From NCBI GenBank assembly GCA_958435945.1, contig CAUBIC010000003.1:71149-135148 (forward strand): 64,000 nt of DNA. The letters are read 5' to 3'. The notes below the pieces were generated by a model. The model was not told the DNA's origin. It did no database searches and saw only the letters and a list, made by a program, of their open reading frames with translations. This document shows, in pieces, positions 8,163 through 17,647 of this stretch; position 1 is the stretch's first letter, and each line of letters begins with the position of its first letter. The DNA comes from an uncultured Collinsella sp. (GTDB lineage: Bacteria; Actinomycetota; Coriobacteriia; Coriobacteriales; Coriobacteriaceae). The position numbers were made by a program, and so were the translations under genes.

Positions 8163-8849
8163 ATGATCGTCGCCATCGACGGCCCCGCCGGTTCCGGCAA
8201 GTCCACCATCGCCAAGGAGATCGCCCGCCAGCTGGGCTTTAACAAGCTCGATACGGGCGCCATGTATCGCGCCGTCACCTTCGCCGCGCTCGACCGCGGC
8301 ATCGACCTGGACGACGAGGCTGCCATCGACGCCCTCGCCGAGCAGATCGAAATCCGCTTTACCAACGGCACCGGCGAGGACACACGTCTGACCATTGATG
8401 GCCAGGACGCCTCGGCTGCCATCCGCACCCCGCAGGTCGACGCCAACGTGTCCAAGGTATCGGCCTACCCGGGCGTGCGCGCGGCCATGCTCGTCCATCA
8501 GCGCCGCGCCGCCGAGGATCGCGACATCGTGGCCGAGGGTCGCGACATCGGAACCGTCGTGTTCCCCAACGCGCAGGTCAAGGTGTTCCTGACCGCCGAC
8601 CCGCGCGAGCGCGCCCGTCGCCGCGTGCTGCAGCGCCACCAAAACGACGCCCAGCCGCTTACCACCGAGCAGCTCGAGGCCGAGGTCGACGAGACCCTCG
8701 ACGCCCTCAAGCAGCGCGATAAGCTCGACAGCAGCCGCGAGGTCGCGCCGCTCGTTCCCGCCGAGGACGCCGTGCACGTCGACTCCACCGCCCACACCAT
8801 CGACGAGGTCGTCTCGATAATCGAGGACCTCATCAACCAAAGGAGGTAG
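8163..8849 (+). CDS. cmk: Cytidylate kinase
   Basis: Phosphorylates CMP and dCMP using ATP. The P-loop DGPAGSGKSTIAKEIA is at residues 5-20, followed by LDTGAMYRAVT, the CMP-binding box, and GRDIGTVVFPNAQVKVFLTAD with the lid region RARRR. Length 228 aa is normal. It starts at an ATG preceded by AAAGGAAG and is separated from plsC by 3 bp. Confidence 0.97.
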   Translation: MIVAIDGPAGSGKSTIAKEIARQLGFNKLDTGAMYRAVTFAALDRGIDLDDEAAIDALAEQIEIRFTNGTGEDTRLTIDGQDASAAIRTPQVDANVSKVSAYPGVRAAMLVHQRRAAEDRDIVAEGRDIGTVVFPNAQVKVFLTADPRERARRRVLQRHQNDAQPLTTEQLEAEVDETLDALKQRDKLDSSREVAPLVPAEDAVHVDSTAHTIDEVVSIIEDLINQRR

Positions 8850-8852
8850 CCC

Positions 8853-9581
8853 ATGCGCCTGTTTAAGCAGACGCCCGAGGATTACTACAACGCCCCCTAC
8901 GCCGAGTTCCCGGCGCTCATCCGCGGCACTGTCGCCGTAGTCATGGGCATCCTGTGGGTCTTCTCCAAGCTCATGTGGCGCTGGAAGGTCGAGGACAGCG
9001 ACCTGCTGTTTGAGCGCCAGGAAGGCCGCGGCAGCGTGGTCATCTGCAACCACACCTCAATGGCCGAGCTGCTGGCCGTTGAGACGGCGTTGTTCTTCGG
9101 CGGCCGCCGTGTGCGCCCTATCTTTAAATCTGAGTTCGCCAAGAGCAAGATCGTGCGCTGGGCCTTTAGCCGCGTGGGCGGTATTCCCGTCGAGCGCGGC
9201 ACGGCCGACATGAAGTGCCTGCGTGCCGCCCAGCATGCGCTACAGCGCGGCGAGGACGTCTTGATCTTCCCCGAGGGCACGCGCATCCGCTCGCGCGAGA
9301 TCAAGCCCGAGGTCCACGGCGGTTTTGCGCTTATCGCTCAGATGGGCAAGGCGCCCGTCAACCCACTCGCCATTTGTGGTTGGTCCGATATTACGCCTAA
9401 GGGCAAAAAGCTCATGCGCCCCAAAAAATGCTGGATCCGTGCCGGCAAGGCCATCTCGCTTTCCGATGCTCCGGCCGAGCTCAAGCGCAAGGAACGCCTG
9501 GCATGGTTTGAGTCCGAAGCCATGAATCGCGTCTACGCCATGCGCGATGACCTTTGCGCCGAGCACCCGGGCAGGTTCTAG
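8853..9581 (+). CDS. plsC: 1-acyl-sn-glycerol-3-phosphate acyltransferase family (PlsC-like)
   Basis: Probably acylates lysophosphatidic acid to phosphatidic acid at the membrane. The lysophospholipid acyltransferase blocks are present: block 1 NHTSMAE (66-72), block 2 GGIPVERG and block 3 FPEGTRIRS. In block 1 the usual H-x4-D catalytic pair reads H67-x4-E72, a conservative but unusual change. A hydrophobic helix (residues 24-41) precedes the catalytic domain. It sits between cmk and ispH; plsY and gpsA of the same pathway lie downstream in the same run. Confidence 0.88.
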   Translation: MRLFKQTPEDYYNAPYAEFPALIRGTVAVVMGILWVFSKLMWRWKVEDSDLLFERQEGRGSVVICNHTSMAELLAVETALFFGGRRVRPIFKSEFAKSKIVRWAFSRVGGIPVERGTADMKCLRAAQHALQRGEDVLIFPEGTRIRSREIKPEVHGGFALIAQMGKAPVNPLAICGWSDITPKGKKLMRPKKCWIRAGKAISLSDAPAELKRKERLAWFESEAMNRVYAMRDDLCAEHPGRF

Positions 9582-9583
9582 CC

Positions 9584-10483
9584 ATGGGCGAGTATGTCAT
9601 GAACACTGCCGAGGCTGTGACCGGCAAGGCAGACGCCCCCACCATCGAAATCGCCGCCCACGCTGGCACCTGCTACGGCGTGCAGCGTGCGCTCGATATG
9701 GCCCTGGCGGCCGCCCCGCAAGCGGGGGAGAACGCTCAGGTCCACACCCTGGGCCCGCTCATCCATAATCCCATCGTGGTGCGTGAGCTTGCCGAGGCGG
9801 GCGTCGGTCTGGCTGAGACCCTTGACGATGCCGCGTCGGGCACCGTGATCATTCGCGCGCACGGTGTGGTGCCGCAGGTCATCGATGCCGCTCGCGAGCG
9901 TGGCCTCGACGTGGTCGATGCCACCTGCCCCTACGTGAAAAAGGTCCACGTGGCGGCGGAGCGCCTGGTACGCGAGGGCTACCACGTGATAGTCGTGGGC
10001 GAGCCGGGCCACCCCGAAGTCGAGGGCATCCTGGGCCATGCCGGCGATGACGCGCAGGTCGTGAGCTGCGCCGCCGATGCGGACGCGCTGCCGCTCAAGG
10101 GCAAGGTCGGCCTGGTTGTGCAGACCACCCAAACCGCGCAGAACCTGGCCGAGGTTGTGGCCTCCATCACCCCGCGCGTGCAGGAACTGCGCGTGATCAA
10201 CACCATCTGCGCCGCCACGAGTGAGCGTCAACAGGCAGCAGCCGCACTTGCCAACCGCTGCGACTGCATGGTCGTGGTGGGCGGCAAGAACTCGGGCAAC
10301 ACCCGCCGCCTGGCGCAGATTTGCGCCGATGTCTGCGAGCGCACACATCACATAGAGGAATCTTCCGAGCTACAGGCCGCATGGTTTGTCAACGCACACC
10401 ACATCGGCATCACCGCCGGAGCCTCCACTCCGCAAGAACACATCGAGCGCGCCGTCGAGCGCATCAAGGAGCTTTGCCGCTAA
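9584..10483 (+). CDS. ispH: 4-hydroxy-3-methylbut-2-enyl diphosphate reductase
   Basis: Last step of the MEP isoprenoid pathway, a [4Fe-4S] enzyme. The three cluster cysteines are seen in GTCYGVQRAL, DATCPYVKKVH and NTICAAT. Substrate-binding residues appear in HGV, EPGHPEVEG, TTQT and NSGNT. The C-terminus has GITAGASTP. The gene begins right after plsC; ATGs at 9584 and 9599 are both possible. It is followed by the radical SAM gene with a 2-bp gap. Confidence 0.95.
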   Translation: MGEYVMNTAEAVTGKADAPTIEIAAHAGTCYGVQRALDMALAAAPQAGENAQVHTLGPLIHNPIVVRELAEAGVGLAETLDDAASGTVIIRAHGVVPQVIDAARERGLDVVDATCPYVKKVHVAAERLVREGYHVIVVGEPGHPEVEGILGHAGDDAQVVSCAADADALPLKGKVGLVVQTTQTAQNLAEVVASITPRVQELRVINTICAATSERQQAAAALANRCDCMVVVGGKNSGNTRRLAQICADVCERTHHIEESSELQAAWFVNAHHIGITAGASTPQEHIERAVERIKELCR

Positions 10484-10485
10484 TC

Positions 10486-11928
10486 ATGGACCAGACCGTA
10501 CCCGCATACGCCGCCGAGGTGGCCGATTACGGGCGCAGCCGCGACCCCGAGCCGGGTGAGGGCGCGCTCGTTAAAAACGTGCGTCCGGAATCGCCCGCAT
10601 GGGATGTGGGTATCGAGCCGGGCATGCGTGTGCTTACGGTCAACGGCGAGCGGCTGACCGATATGATTGTGTGGCTCTGGGAGGCAGACGACGACACCGT
10701 CGAGCTGGAGGTTTTCGACCCGCGCGACGGCACCGTCACCCCTGTTGAGCTCGATCGCTTTCCCGGCGAGGACTGGGGTCTGGAGTTCGATGGCCCCATC
10801 TTCGATGGCATGCGTACCTGCGTAAACGCCTGCGTGTTCTGCTTTATGACGATGCTGCCCAAGGGCGGTCGCTCCACGCTCTACATCCGCGACGACGACT
10901 ATCGCCTGAGCTTTTTGCAGGGCAACTTTGTCACGTTGACCAACCTCACCGACGAAGATGTTCAAAACGTCATCCAACGCAACATGAGCCCCATGAACGT
11001 GTCGGTCCATGCCGTAAGCCCCGATGTCCGCCGCCGCATGATGGGCCGCAACGCCCAGCGCGGCATGGATGTGCTCGAGGCCATCATGGCCGCCGGCATC
11101 GAGATTCACGCGCAGATCGTACTGTGCCCCGGCATGAACGACGGCGAGGAGCTGCAAAAGACCCTGCGCTTCTGCGAGGAGCATGAGCAGATCACCAGCC
11201 TGGGCATTGTGCCGCTCGGTTTTACCAAGCATCAGAACCGTTTTAGCTGGTCCTACAGCGATAAGCCCGAGCTGGCGCGCGAGACTATCGCCATGATCCG
11301 GCCCTTCCAGGACCGTGCCTTCGAGCGCTTTGGCCGCCATACCTTCCAGATGAGCGACGAGTTCTACCTGGATGCCGGCATCGAGCCTCCCGAGGCGGAC
11401 TTTTACGACGGCTACCCGCAGTACTACGACGGCATCGGCATGATACGCTCCTATCTGGACGAGACCGACAACGTGCTCGCCAACGATGCCGAGCGTCTGC
11501 GCCGCGTTCGTGAGGCAATCGCCGCGCGTGGCCAGCGCCTCCTGTGCCTTTCGGGTGCCAGTGCGCGCGATACGGTGGCGCGTTTTGTGGAATCGCCCCA
11601 GGGACTCGCCGGCACTGTCACGGCCATCAAAAACCGCTATTTTGGCGGCAACGTGGACGTGACCGGCCTCATCGTCGCCTGCGACATCTTGGAGCAACTG
11701 CCGCAGGACCTGTCGGGTGTTATGCTCTTTGTGCCTAAGCTCATGTTCAACGCCGACGGTATGACCCTTGACGAGTATCATCGTGACGAATTACTCGCAA
11801 GCCTTACCTGTCGCGGCGCCGAGGTTCATGTGGTATCGACCATGCCGCATGAGCTGCTCGATACCCTGGAGCACATCCTTGGCATAACGCCCGCCAATTC
11901 AACTATTCCCGCTGACCCTACCCATTAA
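10486..11928 (+). CDS. DUF512 protein: PDZ domain plus radical SAM
   Basis: Three parts are visible. An N-terminal PDZ-like domain contains GIEPGMRVLTVNGERL. A radical SAM core has CVNACVFCF (C-x3-C-x2-C) as the cluster motif. The C-terminal DUF512 region runs to the end. This family (the TIGR03279 type in cyanobacteria, DUF512 in Clostridia) has no established reaction. The start at 10486 follows AAGGAG at a somewhat long distance. It lies between ispH and der in a run of core genes, which hints at a housekeeping function. Confidence 0.85.
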   Translation: MDQTVPAYAAEVADYGRSRDPEPGEGALVKNVRPESPAWDVGIEPGMRVLTVNGERLTDMIVWLWEADDDTVELEVFDPRDGTVTPVELDRFPGEDWGLEFDGPIFDGMRTCVNACVFCFMTMLPKGGRSTLYIRDDDYRLSFLQGNFVTLTNLTDEDVQNVIQRNMSPMNVSVHAVSPDVRRRMMGRNAQRGMDVLEAIMAAGIEIHAQIVLCPGMNDGEELQKTLRFCEEHEQITSLGIVPLGFTKHQNRFSWSYSDKPELARETIAMIRPFQDRAFERFGRHTFQMSDEFYLDAGIEPPEADFYDGYPQYYDGIGMIRSYLDETDNVLANDAERLRRVREAIAARGQRLLCLSGASARDTVARFVESPQGLAGTVTAIKNRYFGGNVDVTGLIVACDILEQLPQDLSGVMLFVPKLMFNADGMTLDEYHRDELLASLTCRGAEVHVVSTMPHELLDTLEHILGITPANSTIPADPTH

Positions 11929-11938
11929 AGGAGAGCAG

Positions 11939-13273
11939 ATGAAACCTATCGTCGCCGTCGTCGGACGTCCCAACGTGGGCAAGTCCACGCTCGTTAACCG
12001 CCTGGCCCAGACCTCGGACGCCATCGTCCATGAGTCCCGCGGCGTCACTCGCGACCGCTCGTATCACACGGCCGATTGGAACGGCCGCGAGTTCACCATC
12101 GTCGACACGGGCGGCATCGAGCCGCTCAAGAGCGATGACGTCTTTGCCACATCCATCCGTGACCAGGCCCTCGCCGCCGCCGAGGAAGCCGCCGTCATCC
12201 TGTTTGTGGTCGACGGCCGCACCGGCGTCACCGAGGAGGACGAGTCGGTCGCCCGCATGCTCAAGCGCTGCGACAAGCCGGTCTTTCTACTGGTGAACAA
12301 GCTCGACAACCCCGATCGCGAGAACGACAACATCTGGGAGTTCTATTCGCTCGGCATCGGCGAGCCCACGCCGCTCTCGGCCCTGCACGGCCACGGCACG
12401 GGCGACCTGCTCGACGACATCGTGGCCCTGTTGCCCGAGGAGGAGGACGAGGTCGCCGACGCGTTCCCCGATGCGCTGAATGTGGCCATCATCGGCCGCC
12501 CCAACGCCGGTAAGTCCTCACTGTTCAACCGCATCCTGGGCGCCGACCGCTCCATCGTGTCGAACATCGCCGGCACCACGCGCGACGCCATCGATACCGT
12601 CGTCGAGCGCAACGGCAAGCACTACCGCATGGTCGATACCGCGGGCATTCGCAAGAAGAGCACCGTGTATGAGAACATTGAGTACTACTCCATGGTCCGC
12701 GGCCTGCGCGCCATCGACCGTGCCGACGTGGCGCTGCTCGTCGTCGACGCCTCCGTGGGCGTCACCGAGCAGGATCAGAAGGTCATGGGCTTGGCCATCG
12801 AGCGCGGCTGCGCCATCGTGGTGCTGCTCAACAAGTGGGACCTGCTCGACGACGACCGCAAGCGCGAGGCCTGCATGGAGACCGTCGATCGCCGTCTGGG
12901 CGTCATGGCTCCCTGGGCCCAGTACCTGCGCATCTCTGCCCTCACGGGCCGCAGCGTCGAGAAGATCTGGGCGATGGTCGACGCGGCCGAAAAGACGCGC
13001 TCGCAAAAGATCACCACCTCGCGCCTCAACACCTTCCTCACCGACCTGCGCGAGTTTGGCCACACCGTGGTGGACGGCAAGCGCCGCCTGCGCATGCACT
13101 ACGTGACCCAGACGGGCGTCAACCCGCCGACGTTCACGTTCTTCGTCAACCACAGCGACCTGGTCAACGACACCTACCAGCGCTACGTGGAGAACCGTAT
13201 GCGCTCGACCTTCGATTTTTCCGGCACGCCCATTCGACTCTTCTTTAGGAAGAAGGAGCAAAAGGATGCATAA
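11939..13273 (+). CDS. der: Ribosome biogenesis GTPase Der (EngA)
   Basis: A double GTPase with the first P-loop GRPNVGKS (residues 9-16) and the second, GRPNAGKS, near 185. Both DTGG/DTAG switch II motifs and NKLD/NKWD guanine-specificity motifs are present. The C-terminal KH-like domain carries RLRMHYVTQ. Der acts in 50S subunit maturation. AAAGGAGAG precedes the ATG. The 3' end overlaps plsY by 8 bases. Confidence 0.97.
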   Translation: MKPIVAVVGRPNVGKSTLVNRLAQTSDAIVHESRGVTRDRSYHTADWNGREFTIVDTGGIEPLKSDDVFATSIRDQALAAAEEAAVILFVVDGRTGVTEEDESVARMLKRCDKPVFLLVNKLDNPDRENDNIWEFYSLGIGEPTPLSALHGHGTGDLLDDIVALLPEEEDEVADAFPDALNVAIIGRPNAGKSSLFNRILGADRSIVSNIAGTTRDAIDTVVERNGKHYRMVDTAGIRKKSTVYENIEYYSMVRGLRAIDRADVALLVVDASVGVTEQDQKVMGLAIERGCAIVVLLNKWDLLDDDRKREACMETVDRRLGVMAPWAQYLRISALTGRSVEKIWAMVDAAEKTRSQKITTSRLNTFLTDLREFGHTVVDGKRRLRMHYVTQTGVNPPTFTFFVNHSDLVNDTYQRYVENRMRSTFDFSGTPIRLFFRKKEQKDA

Positions 13274-13949
13274 TCCGATTCTGCTGACCGCCATCTGCGC
13301 CGTGGTCTCGTTCTTTATCGGAGCGATTCCGTTTGGCTTAATCCTGGGCCGCGTGTTCAACCACACCGATATTCGCAAGGCGGGCTCTGGCAACATCGGC
13401 ACCACCAACGCCCTGCGCGTGGCTGGCCCCAAGGTGGCCGCACTCACGCTGCTGCTCGACTGTCTTAAGGGCGCTATCTGCGTTCTTATCGCCCGTCCGC
13501 TTATCGCGGGCGTGGGCTATGGCTTCCCTGTGAGCATCATGGCGCCTGGAGCCCCCGGCGATTGGATGCTCGGCGTCATTTGCCTGGCAGCCGTGTGGGG
13601 CCACATCTTCTCGCCCTACCTCAATTTCCATGGTGGCAAGGGTATCGCCGTGGGCTTGGGCGTCATCCTCGCCTGGTACTGGCCCATTGGGCTTTCGCTG
13701 CTGGGCATGTTTATCGTGGCCGTCGCCATCACCAAGTTTGTGTCGGTGGGCTCGCTTGCCGCGGCCATCGGTCTTCCCATCGCCGTCTGCGCGGTCTTTC
13801 CGTACGGCAGCCTGGGTCTCAAGTTTTGCATGGCGCTGATCGGCATCACTGTGGTGTGGGCCCATCGCGCGAACATCAAAAAGCTCATGGCCGGTAAGGA
13901 GTCCAAGCTCTCGTTTACCAAGCGCGTCACCGAGCCCGACGATAAGTAG
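13266..13949 (+). CDS. plsY: Glycerol-3-phosphate acyltransferase PlsY
   Basis: Transfers an acyl group from acyl-phosphate to glycerol-3-phosphate, the first step of phospholipid synthesis. It is a multi-span membrane protein with the three PlsY loops: GSGNIGTTNALR, HIFSPYLNFHGGKGIAVGLG and the late WAHRANI. It overlaps der and is followed after 9 bp by gpsA, which supplies its glycerol-3-phosphate substrate. Confidence 0.95.
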   Translation: MHNPILLTAICAVVSFFIGAIPFGLILGRVFNHTDIRKAGSGNIGTTNALRVAGPKVAALTLLLDCLKGAICVLIARPLIAGVGYGFPVSIMAPGAPGDWMLGVICLAAVWGHIFSPYLNFHGGKGIAVGLGVILAWYWPIGLSLLGMFIVAVAITKFVSVGSLAAAIGLPIAVCAVFPYGSLGLKFCMALIGITVVWAHRANIKKLMAGKESKLSFTKRVTEPDDK

Positions 13950-13958
13950 GAGAGAGTC

Positions 13959-14966
13959 ATGAATGTTGCGCTGATTGGCTCCGGCTCTTGGGGAACCGCC
14001 GTCGCCGGTCTTGCCGCCGCGCGAGCCGAGCGCGTGACCATGTGGGCCCATAGCGAGCAGACGGCCGCCGGCATCAATGGCGAGCACCGTAACCCCCGGT
14101 ATCTGGTGGGATATGAGCTGCCCGGCAACGTCGTCGCCACGACGGACCTGGCGCAGGCGCTCAACGGCGCCGACGTCATTATCTTTGCCGTGCCCTCCAC
14201 GCACCTACGCAGCGTATGCCATCAGGCGGCACCCCGTATCGCCGCCGACACCCCGGTGCTCTGCCTCACCAAGGGTATTGAGCCCGAGTCCGGCCTGCTC
14301 ATGAGCGAGGTCATTGCCAGCGAGATCGGCAACGATGCGCGCGTGGCGGCACTCTCGGGCCCCAACCATGCCGAGGAGATCTGCCGCGGCGGACTTTCTG
14401 CCGCCGTCATCGCCAGCGAAGATGCGCAGGTAGGGGAGACCTTTAAGGAATTACTCCTGTCCACGGCCTTCCGCATCTACCTGTCGCAGGACATGACCGG
14501 CGTCGAGGTTTGCGGCGCCATGAAAAACGTCATCGCCATCGTGTGCGGCATCTCCGCCGGCACCGGCGCGGGCGACAACACGCTCGCCCTTATCATGACG
14601 CGCGGCCTGGCCGAGATTAGCCGACTGGTACACGCCCGTGGCGGGCAGGCCATAACGTGCATGGGACTCGCCGGCATGGGCGACCTCATCGCCACCTGCA
14701 CCTCGGAGCATTCGCGCAACCGCACCTTTGGCTACGAATTTGCCCACGGCGTCTCGCTCGATGAGTATCAGACGCGCACGCATATGGTGGTCGAGGGCGC
14801 CGTCGCGGCCCGCAGCGTCAGCGAGCTCGCCCGTTCACTGGGCGTAGACATTCCGCTCACCTTTGCCGTAGAGCAAACGCTCTACAACGGTGTTACTTTG
14901 GATAGGGCGCTCGAGATCCTTACCGACCGCGTCCCCTCCCAAGAGTTCTACGGACTCACCGACTAG
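13959..14966 (+). CDS. gpsA: Glycerol-3-phosphate dehydrogenase (NAD(P)+)
   Basis: Reduces dihydroxyacetone phosphate to glycerol-3-phosphate. The nucleotide-binding motif GSGSWGTAVAGLAA is at residues 7-20, with FAVPSTHLR, LTKGIE, LSGPNHAEE, GAMKNVIAI (catalytic Lys) and GLAGMGDLIATC. Length 335 aa is typical. It closes the plsY-gpsA pair. Confidence 0.97.
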   Translation: MNVALIGSGSWGTAVAGLAAARAERVTMWAHSEQTAAGINGEHRNPRYLVGYELPGNVVATTDLAQALNGADVIIFAVPSTHLRSVCHQAAPRIAADTPVLCLTKGIEPESGLLMSEVIASEIGNDARVAALSGPNHAEEICRGGLSAAVIASEDAQVGETFKELLLSTAFRIYLSQDMTGVEVCGAMKNVIAIVCGISAGTGAGDNTLALIMTRGLAEISRLVHARGGQAITCMGLAGMGDLIATCTSEHSRNRTFGYEFAHGVSLDEYQTRTHMVVEGAVAARSVSELARSLGVDIPLTFAVEQTLYNGVTLDRALEILTDRVPSQEFYGLTD

Positions 14967-14984
14967 CGCAGAAAGGCTTCTACC

Positions 14985-15656
14985 ATGGGTTCCATTAAAA
15001 TCGCTCCTTCGATTCTTTCGGCCGATATGGCCAACCTCAAGGGCGACCTCGACAAAATCGCTGGTGCCGACTTTGTTCATTTTGACGTGATGGACGGCCA
15101 CTTTACCGGCAACCTCACCTTTGGCGTTGACATCCTCAAGGCCGTCAAGCGTTCCACCGATGTTCCGGTCGACGCGCACCTCATGGTGTCGAACCCTGAT
15201 GAGACGGTCGATTGGTATGCCGACGCCGGTGCCAATATGATCACCGTGCACTACGAGGCCTCCACGCACCTGCACCGCACGCTCACGCACCTGCAGCAGC
15301 GCGGCGTCAAGGCCGGCGTGGTGCTCAACCCCGCAACGCCCGTCTGCGTGCTCGAGAGCATCATCGACGTTGTCGACATGGTGCTGCTGATGAGCGTGAA
15401 CCCCGGCTTTGGCGGCCAGAGCTTTATCCCGGGCACCATCGCCAAACTCCACGAACTCAAGGCCATGTGCGAGCGCCACGGCGTGTCGCCCATGATCGAG
15501 GTCGACGGCGGCATTTCTTCCAAAAACATTGCCGAGGTTGTCAAGGCCGGTGCCAACGTGCTCGTGGCCGGCTCCGCCGTATTTAAGTCCGAAGATCCCG
15601 CCGCTGAAGTTGCGCTGCTGCAGAAGCTGGGCAACGAGGCTGCACAGGAGGCATAA
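14985..15656 (+). CDS. rpe: Ribulose-phosphate 3-epimerase
   Basis: Interconverts ribulose-5-phosphate and xylulose-5-phosphate. A TIM barrel with APSILSADMANL at the start, the metal-binding FDVMDGHFTGNLTFG, DAHLMVSNP, MSVNPGFGGQSFI and the phosphate-binding EVDGGISSKN. It is separated from the cysteine desulfurase gene by only 6 bp. Confidence 0.96.
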   Translation: MGSIKIAPSILSADMANLKGDLDKIAGADFVHFDVMDGHFTGNLTFGVDILKAVKRSTDVPVDAHLMVSNPDETVDWYADAGANMITVHYEASTHLHRTLTHLQQRGVKAGVVLNPATPVCVLESIIDVVDMVLLMSVNPGFGGQSFIPGTIAKLHELKAMCERHGVSPMIEVDGGISSKNIAEVVKAGANVLVAGSAVFKSEDPAAEVALLQKLGNEAAQEA

Positions 15657-15662
15657 ACCCTT

Positions 15663-16841
15663 ATGACCGCAGGTCAAAACCGCATACCCGTGAATCTTGA
15701 CTATGCCGCCTCGACGCCCATGCGCGCCGAGGCGCTCCTTGCGCAGCGAGAGTACGACGACAGCGAGCTTGCGGGCGTCAACCCCAACTCACTGCACTCG
15801 CTTGGCCGCAAGGCCGCCGCACGCCTGGAAGTTGCCCGTCGCGAGATCGCCCGCAGTTTTGGCGCTCGCGTCCGCCCGTCCGAGATCGTCCTGACCAACG
15901 GCGGCACCGAGGCCAACCAGCTGGCGCTCCTCGGCCTTGCCGAGGGCGCCCGTCAGCACGACCGCAAGCGCAACCGCGTGATCGTATCTGCCATCGAGCA
16001 CGATTCGATTCTGGACAACCTGCCGCTGCTGCGCGCCGCCGGCTTTACCGTCGATCTGGTGCAGCCCTGCCGTGCGGGTTATATTGAGCCTACCGCGCTC
16101 ATCGAGCTGCTCGGCGACGACGTCGCGCTCGTGAGCATCATGGCAGCCAACAACGAGACCGGCGTGGTACAGCCCATCCGAGAGCTTGCCGCGGCTGCGC
16201 ACACCGCAGGCGCACTGTTCCATACCGATGCCATCCAGGGCTATCTGCATATTCCGCTCGATGTCACCCAGCTGGGCGTCGACGCCATGTCCGTCGCAGC
16301 CCACAAAATTGGCGGTCCCGTTGCCTCCGGCGCGCTCTACGTTAAGACCCGCACGCCGCTGCGCCCCCGCATCTTTGGCGGCGGACAGGAAGCCGGACGT
16401 CGCGCCGGCACGCAGGACCTGCGCACACAGCTGGCCTTTGCCGCTTCCGCTCGCACGCTCGCGCCCCATGTGGCCCAGGAGCGCGAGAAGCTGCAAGCCC
16501 TTTCCGACAAGCTCTACACCATGCTTACGGCCCATCCGCGCATTCACGCCACCATGGGCGACTACGCACAGGCCGACCGTCTGCCCGGCATGGTATCGAT
16601 CTACATTGACGGCATGGACTCCGAGGAGCTCATCATCAAGCTTGACGCCGCCGGCTTTGAGGTATCGGCAGGCTCGGCATGCTCGAGTGGCAGCATGGAC
16701 CCCAGCCACGTTTTGAGCGCGATGGGCATCGGTCGCGAGCAGGCTCTGGGCGCACTGCGTATCTCCTTCGATGACCGCGTGAATCCGGCCGATCTGGACG
16801 AATTTGCCCAGACGCTGCTCTCGATCGTAGGTGCCGCATGA
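15663..16841 (+). CDS. Cysteine desulfurase (NifS/IscS-like)
   Basis: A PLP enzyme that removes sulfur from cysteine for Fe-S clusters or tRNA thiolation. Motifs: LDYAASTPM at the start, TNGGTEANQ, NNETGVVQP, FHTDAIQGY, the PLP lysine in SVAAHKIGG, and the catalytic Cys in SAGSACSSGS. Length 392 aa is typical. No IscU scaffold or MnmA gene is nearby. It overlaps the Nif3-like gene by 4 bases (ATGA). Confidence 0.92.
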   Translation: MTAGQNRIPVNLDYAASTPMRAEALLAQREYDDSELAGVNPNSLHSLGRKAAARLEVARREIARSFGARVRPSEIVLTNGGTEANQLALLGLAEGARQHDRKRNRVIVSAIEHDSILDNLPLLRAAGFTVDLVQPCRAGYIEPTALIELLGDDVALVSIMAANNETGVVQPIRELAAAAHTAGALFHTDAIQGYLHIPLDVTQLGVDAMSVAAHKIGGPVASGALYVKTRTPLRPRIFGGGQEAGRRAGTQDLRTQLAFAASARTLAPHVAQEREKLQALSDKLYTMLTAHPRIHATMGDYAQADRLPGMVSIYIDGMDSEELIIKLDAAGFEVSAGSACSSGSMDPSHVLSAMGIGREQALGALRISFDDRVNPADLDEFAQTLLSIVGAA

Positions 16842-17647
16842 TCGTCTCCGAGCTTGAACGTGCCCTGCTGGCGCGCTACCCCAAGGCGTACGCCGAGGGC
16901 TGGGATCATGTTGGGCTATCTGTGGGAGACTCCGCTGCAAAGATCACCGGTGTTGCCTGCGCACTCGACGCGACCGAGGCCAACGTGCATCGCGCTCTCG
17001 AGGCCGGCGCTAACGTGCTGCTGACGCATCATCCCATCTATATCAAGGCGCCCGAGGCCTTTTGTCCGGCCGATTCCGCGCGACCCCAGTGCAGCGCTGC
17101 GCTGTACGAGGCAGCTCGTTGCGGCGTGAGCATCATCTCGCTTCACACCAACCTGGACCGCTCGCACGAAGCGCGTGTTCGCCTAAGTAAGTTGCTGGGC
17201 GCTGAGCCCATGAGCTCGCTGGAGCATGTGGACGACCCCGAGGCTTGCGGCCTGGGCGCCCTTGCGGCGTTCAACGACCCCTGCAGCCTGCGCGACCTTG
17301 CCGCGCGCGCCGCTACGGCGTTTGGCAGTGACCCCCGCGTGTGGGGCGAGGCCAATCGCCCGTGCAGGACCGTCGCCATTTTGGGCGGCTCCCTAGGCGA
17401 CTTCGGAGAGCTCGCCATCGCCGCGGGCGCAGACGTTGTCGTGACGGGCGAGACGGGCTACCACGTGGCGCAGGACCTGGCCTTGCGCGGGCTACCGGTA
17501 ATCTTGCTCGGCCACGACCGCTCCGAGGAGCCGTTCGTTGATATATTGATGAACTCTGCAGTTGATGCCGGGGTCGACCCCCGTCATGCGATTAAAATAC
17601 TGAACCCTTGCCAATGGTGGACTGTGACAAAAGGAGAGAACTTATGA
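16838..17647 (+). CDS. Nif3-like dinuclear metal centre protein (YqfO/YbgI family)
   Basis: Recognised by GWDHVGLSVGD near the N-terminus, LTHHPIYIK and SLHTNLDRSHEAR (metal ligands), and the C-terminal GETGYHVAQDLA and LLGHDRSEE. The family binds two metal ions and forms toroidal hexamers; its reaction is not settled, although GTP cyclohydrolase I type 2 is a common mis-annotation. Start and stop overlap both neighbours by 4 bases, so it is tightly coupled to the zinc-ribbon gene. Confidence 0.9.
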   Translation: MIVSELERALLARYPKAYAEGWDHVGLSVGDSAAKITGVACALDATEANVHRALEAGANVLLTHHPIYIKAPEAFCPADSARPQCSAALYEAARCGVSIISLHTNLDRSHEARVRLSKLLGAEPMSSLEHVDDPEACGLGALAAFNDPCSLRDLAARAATAFGSDPRVWGEANRPCRTVAILGGSLGDFGELAIAAGADVVVTGETGYHVAQDLALRGLPVILLGHDRSEEPFVDILMNSAVDAGVDPRHAIKILNPCQWWTVTKGENL

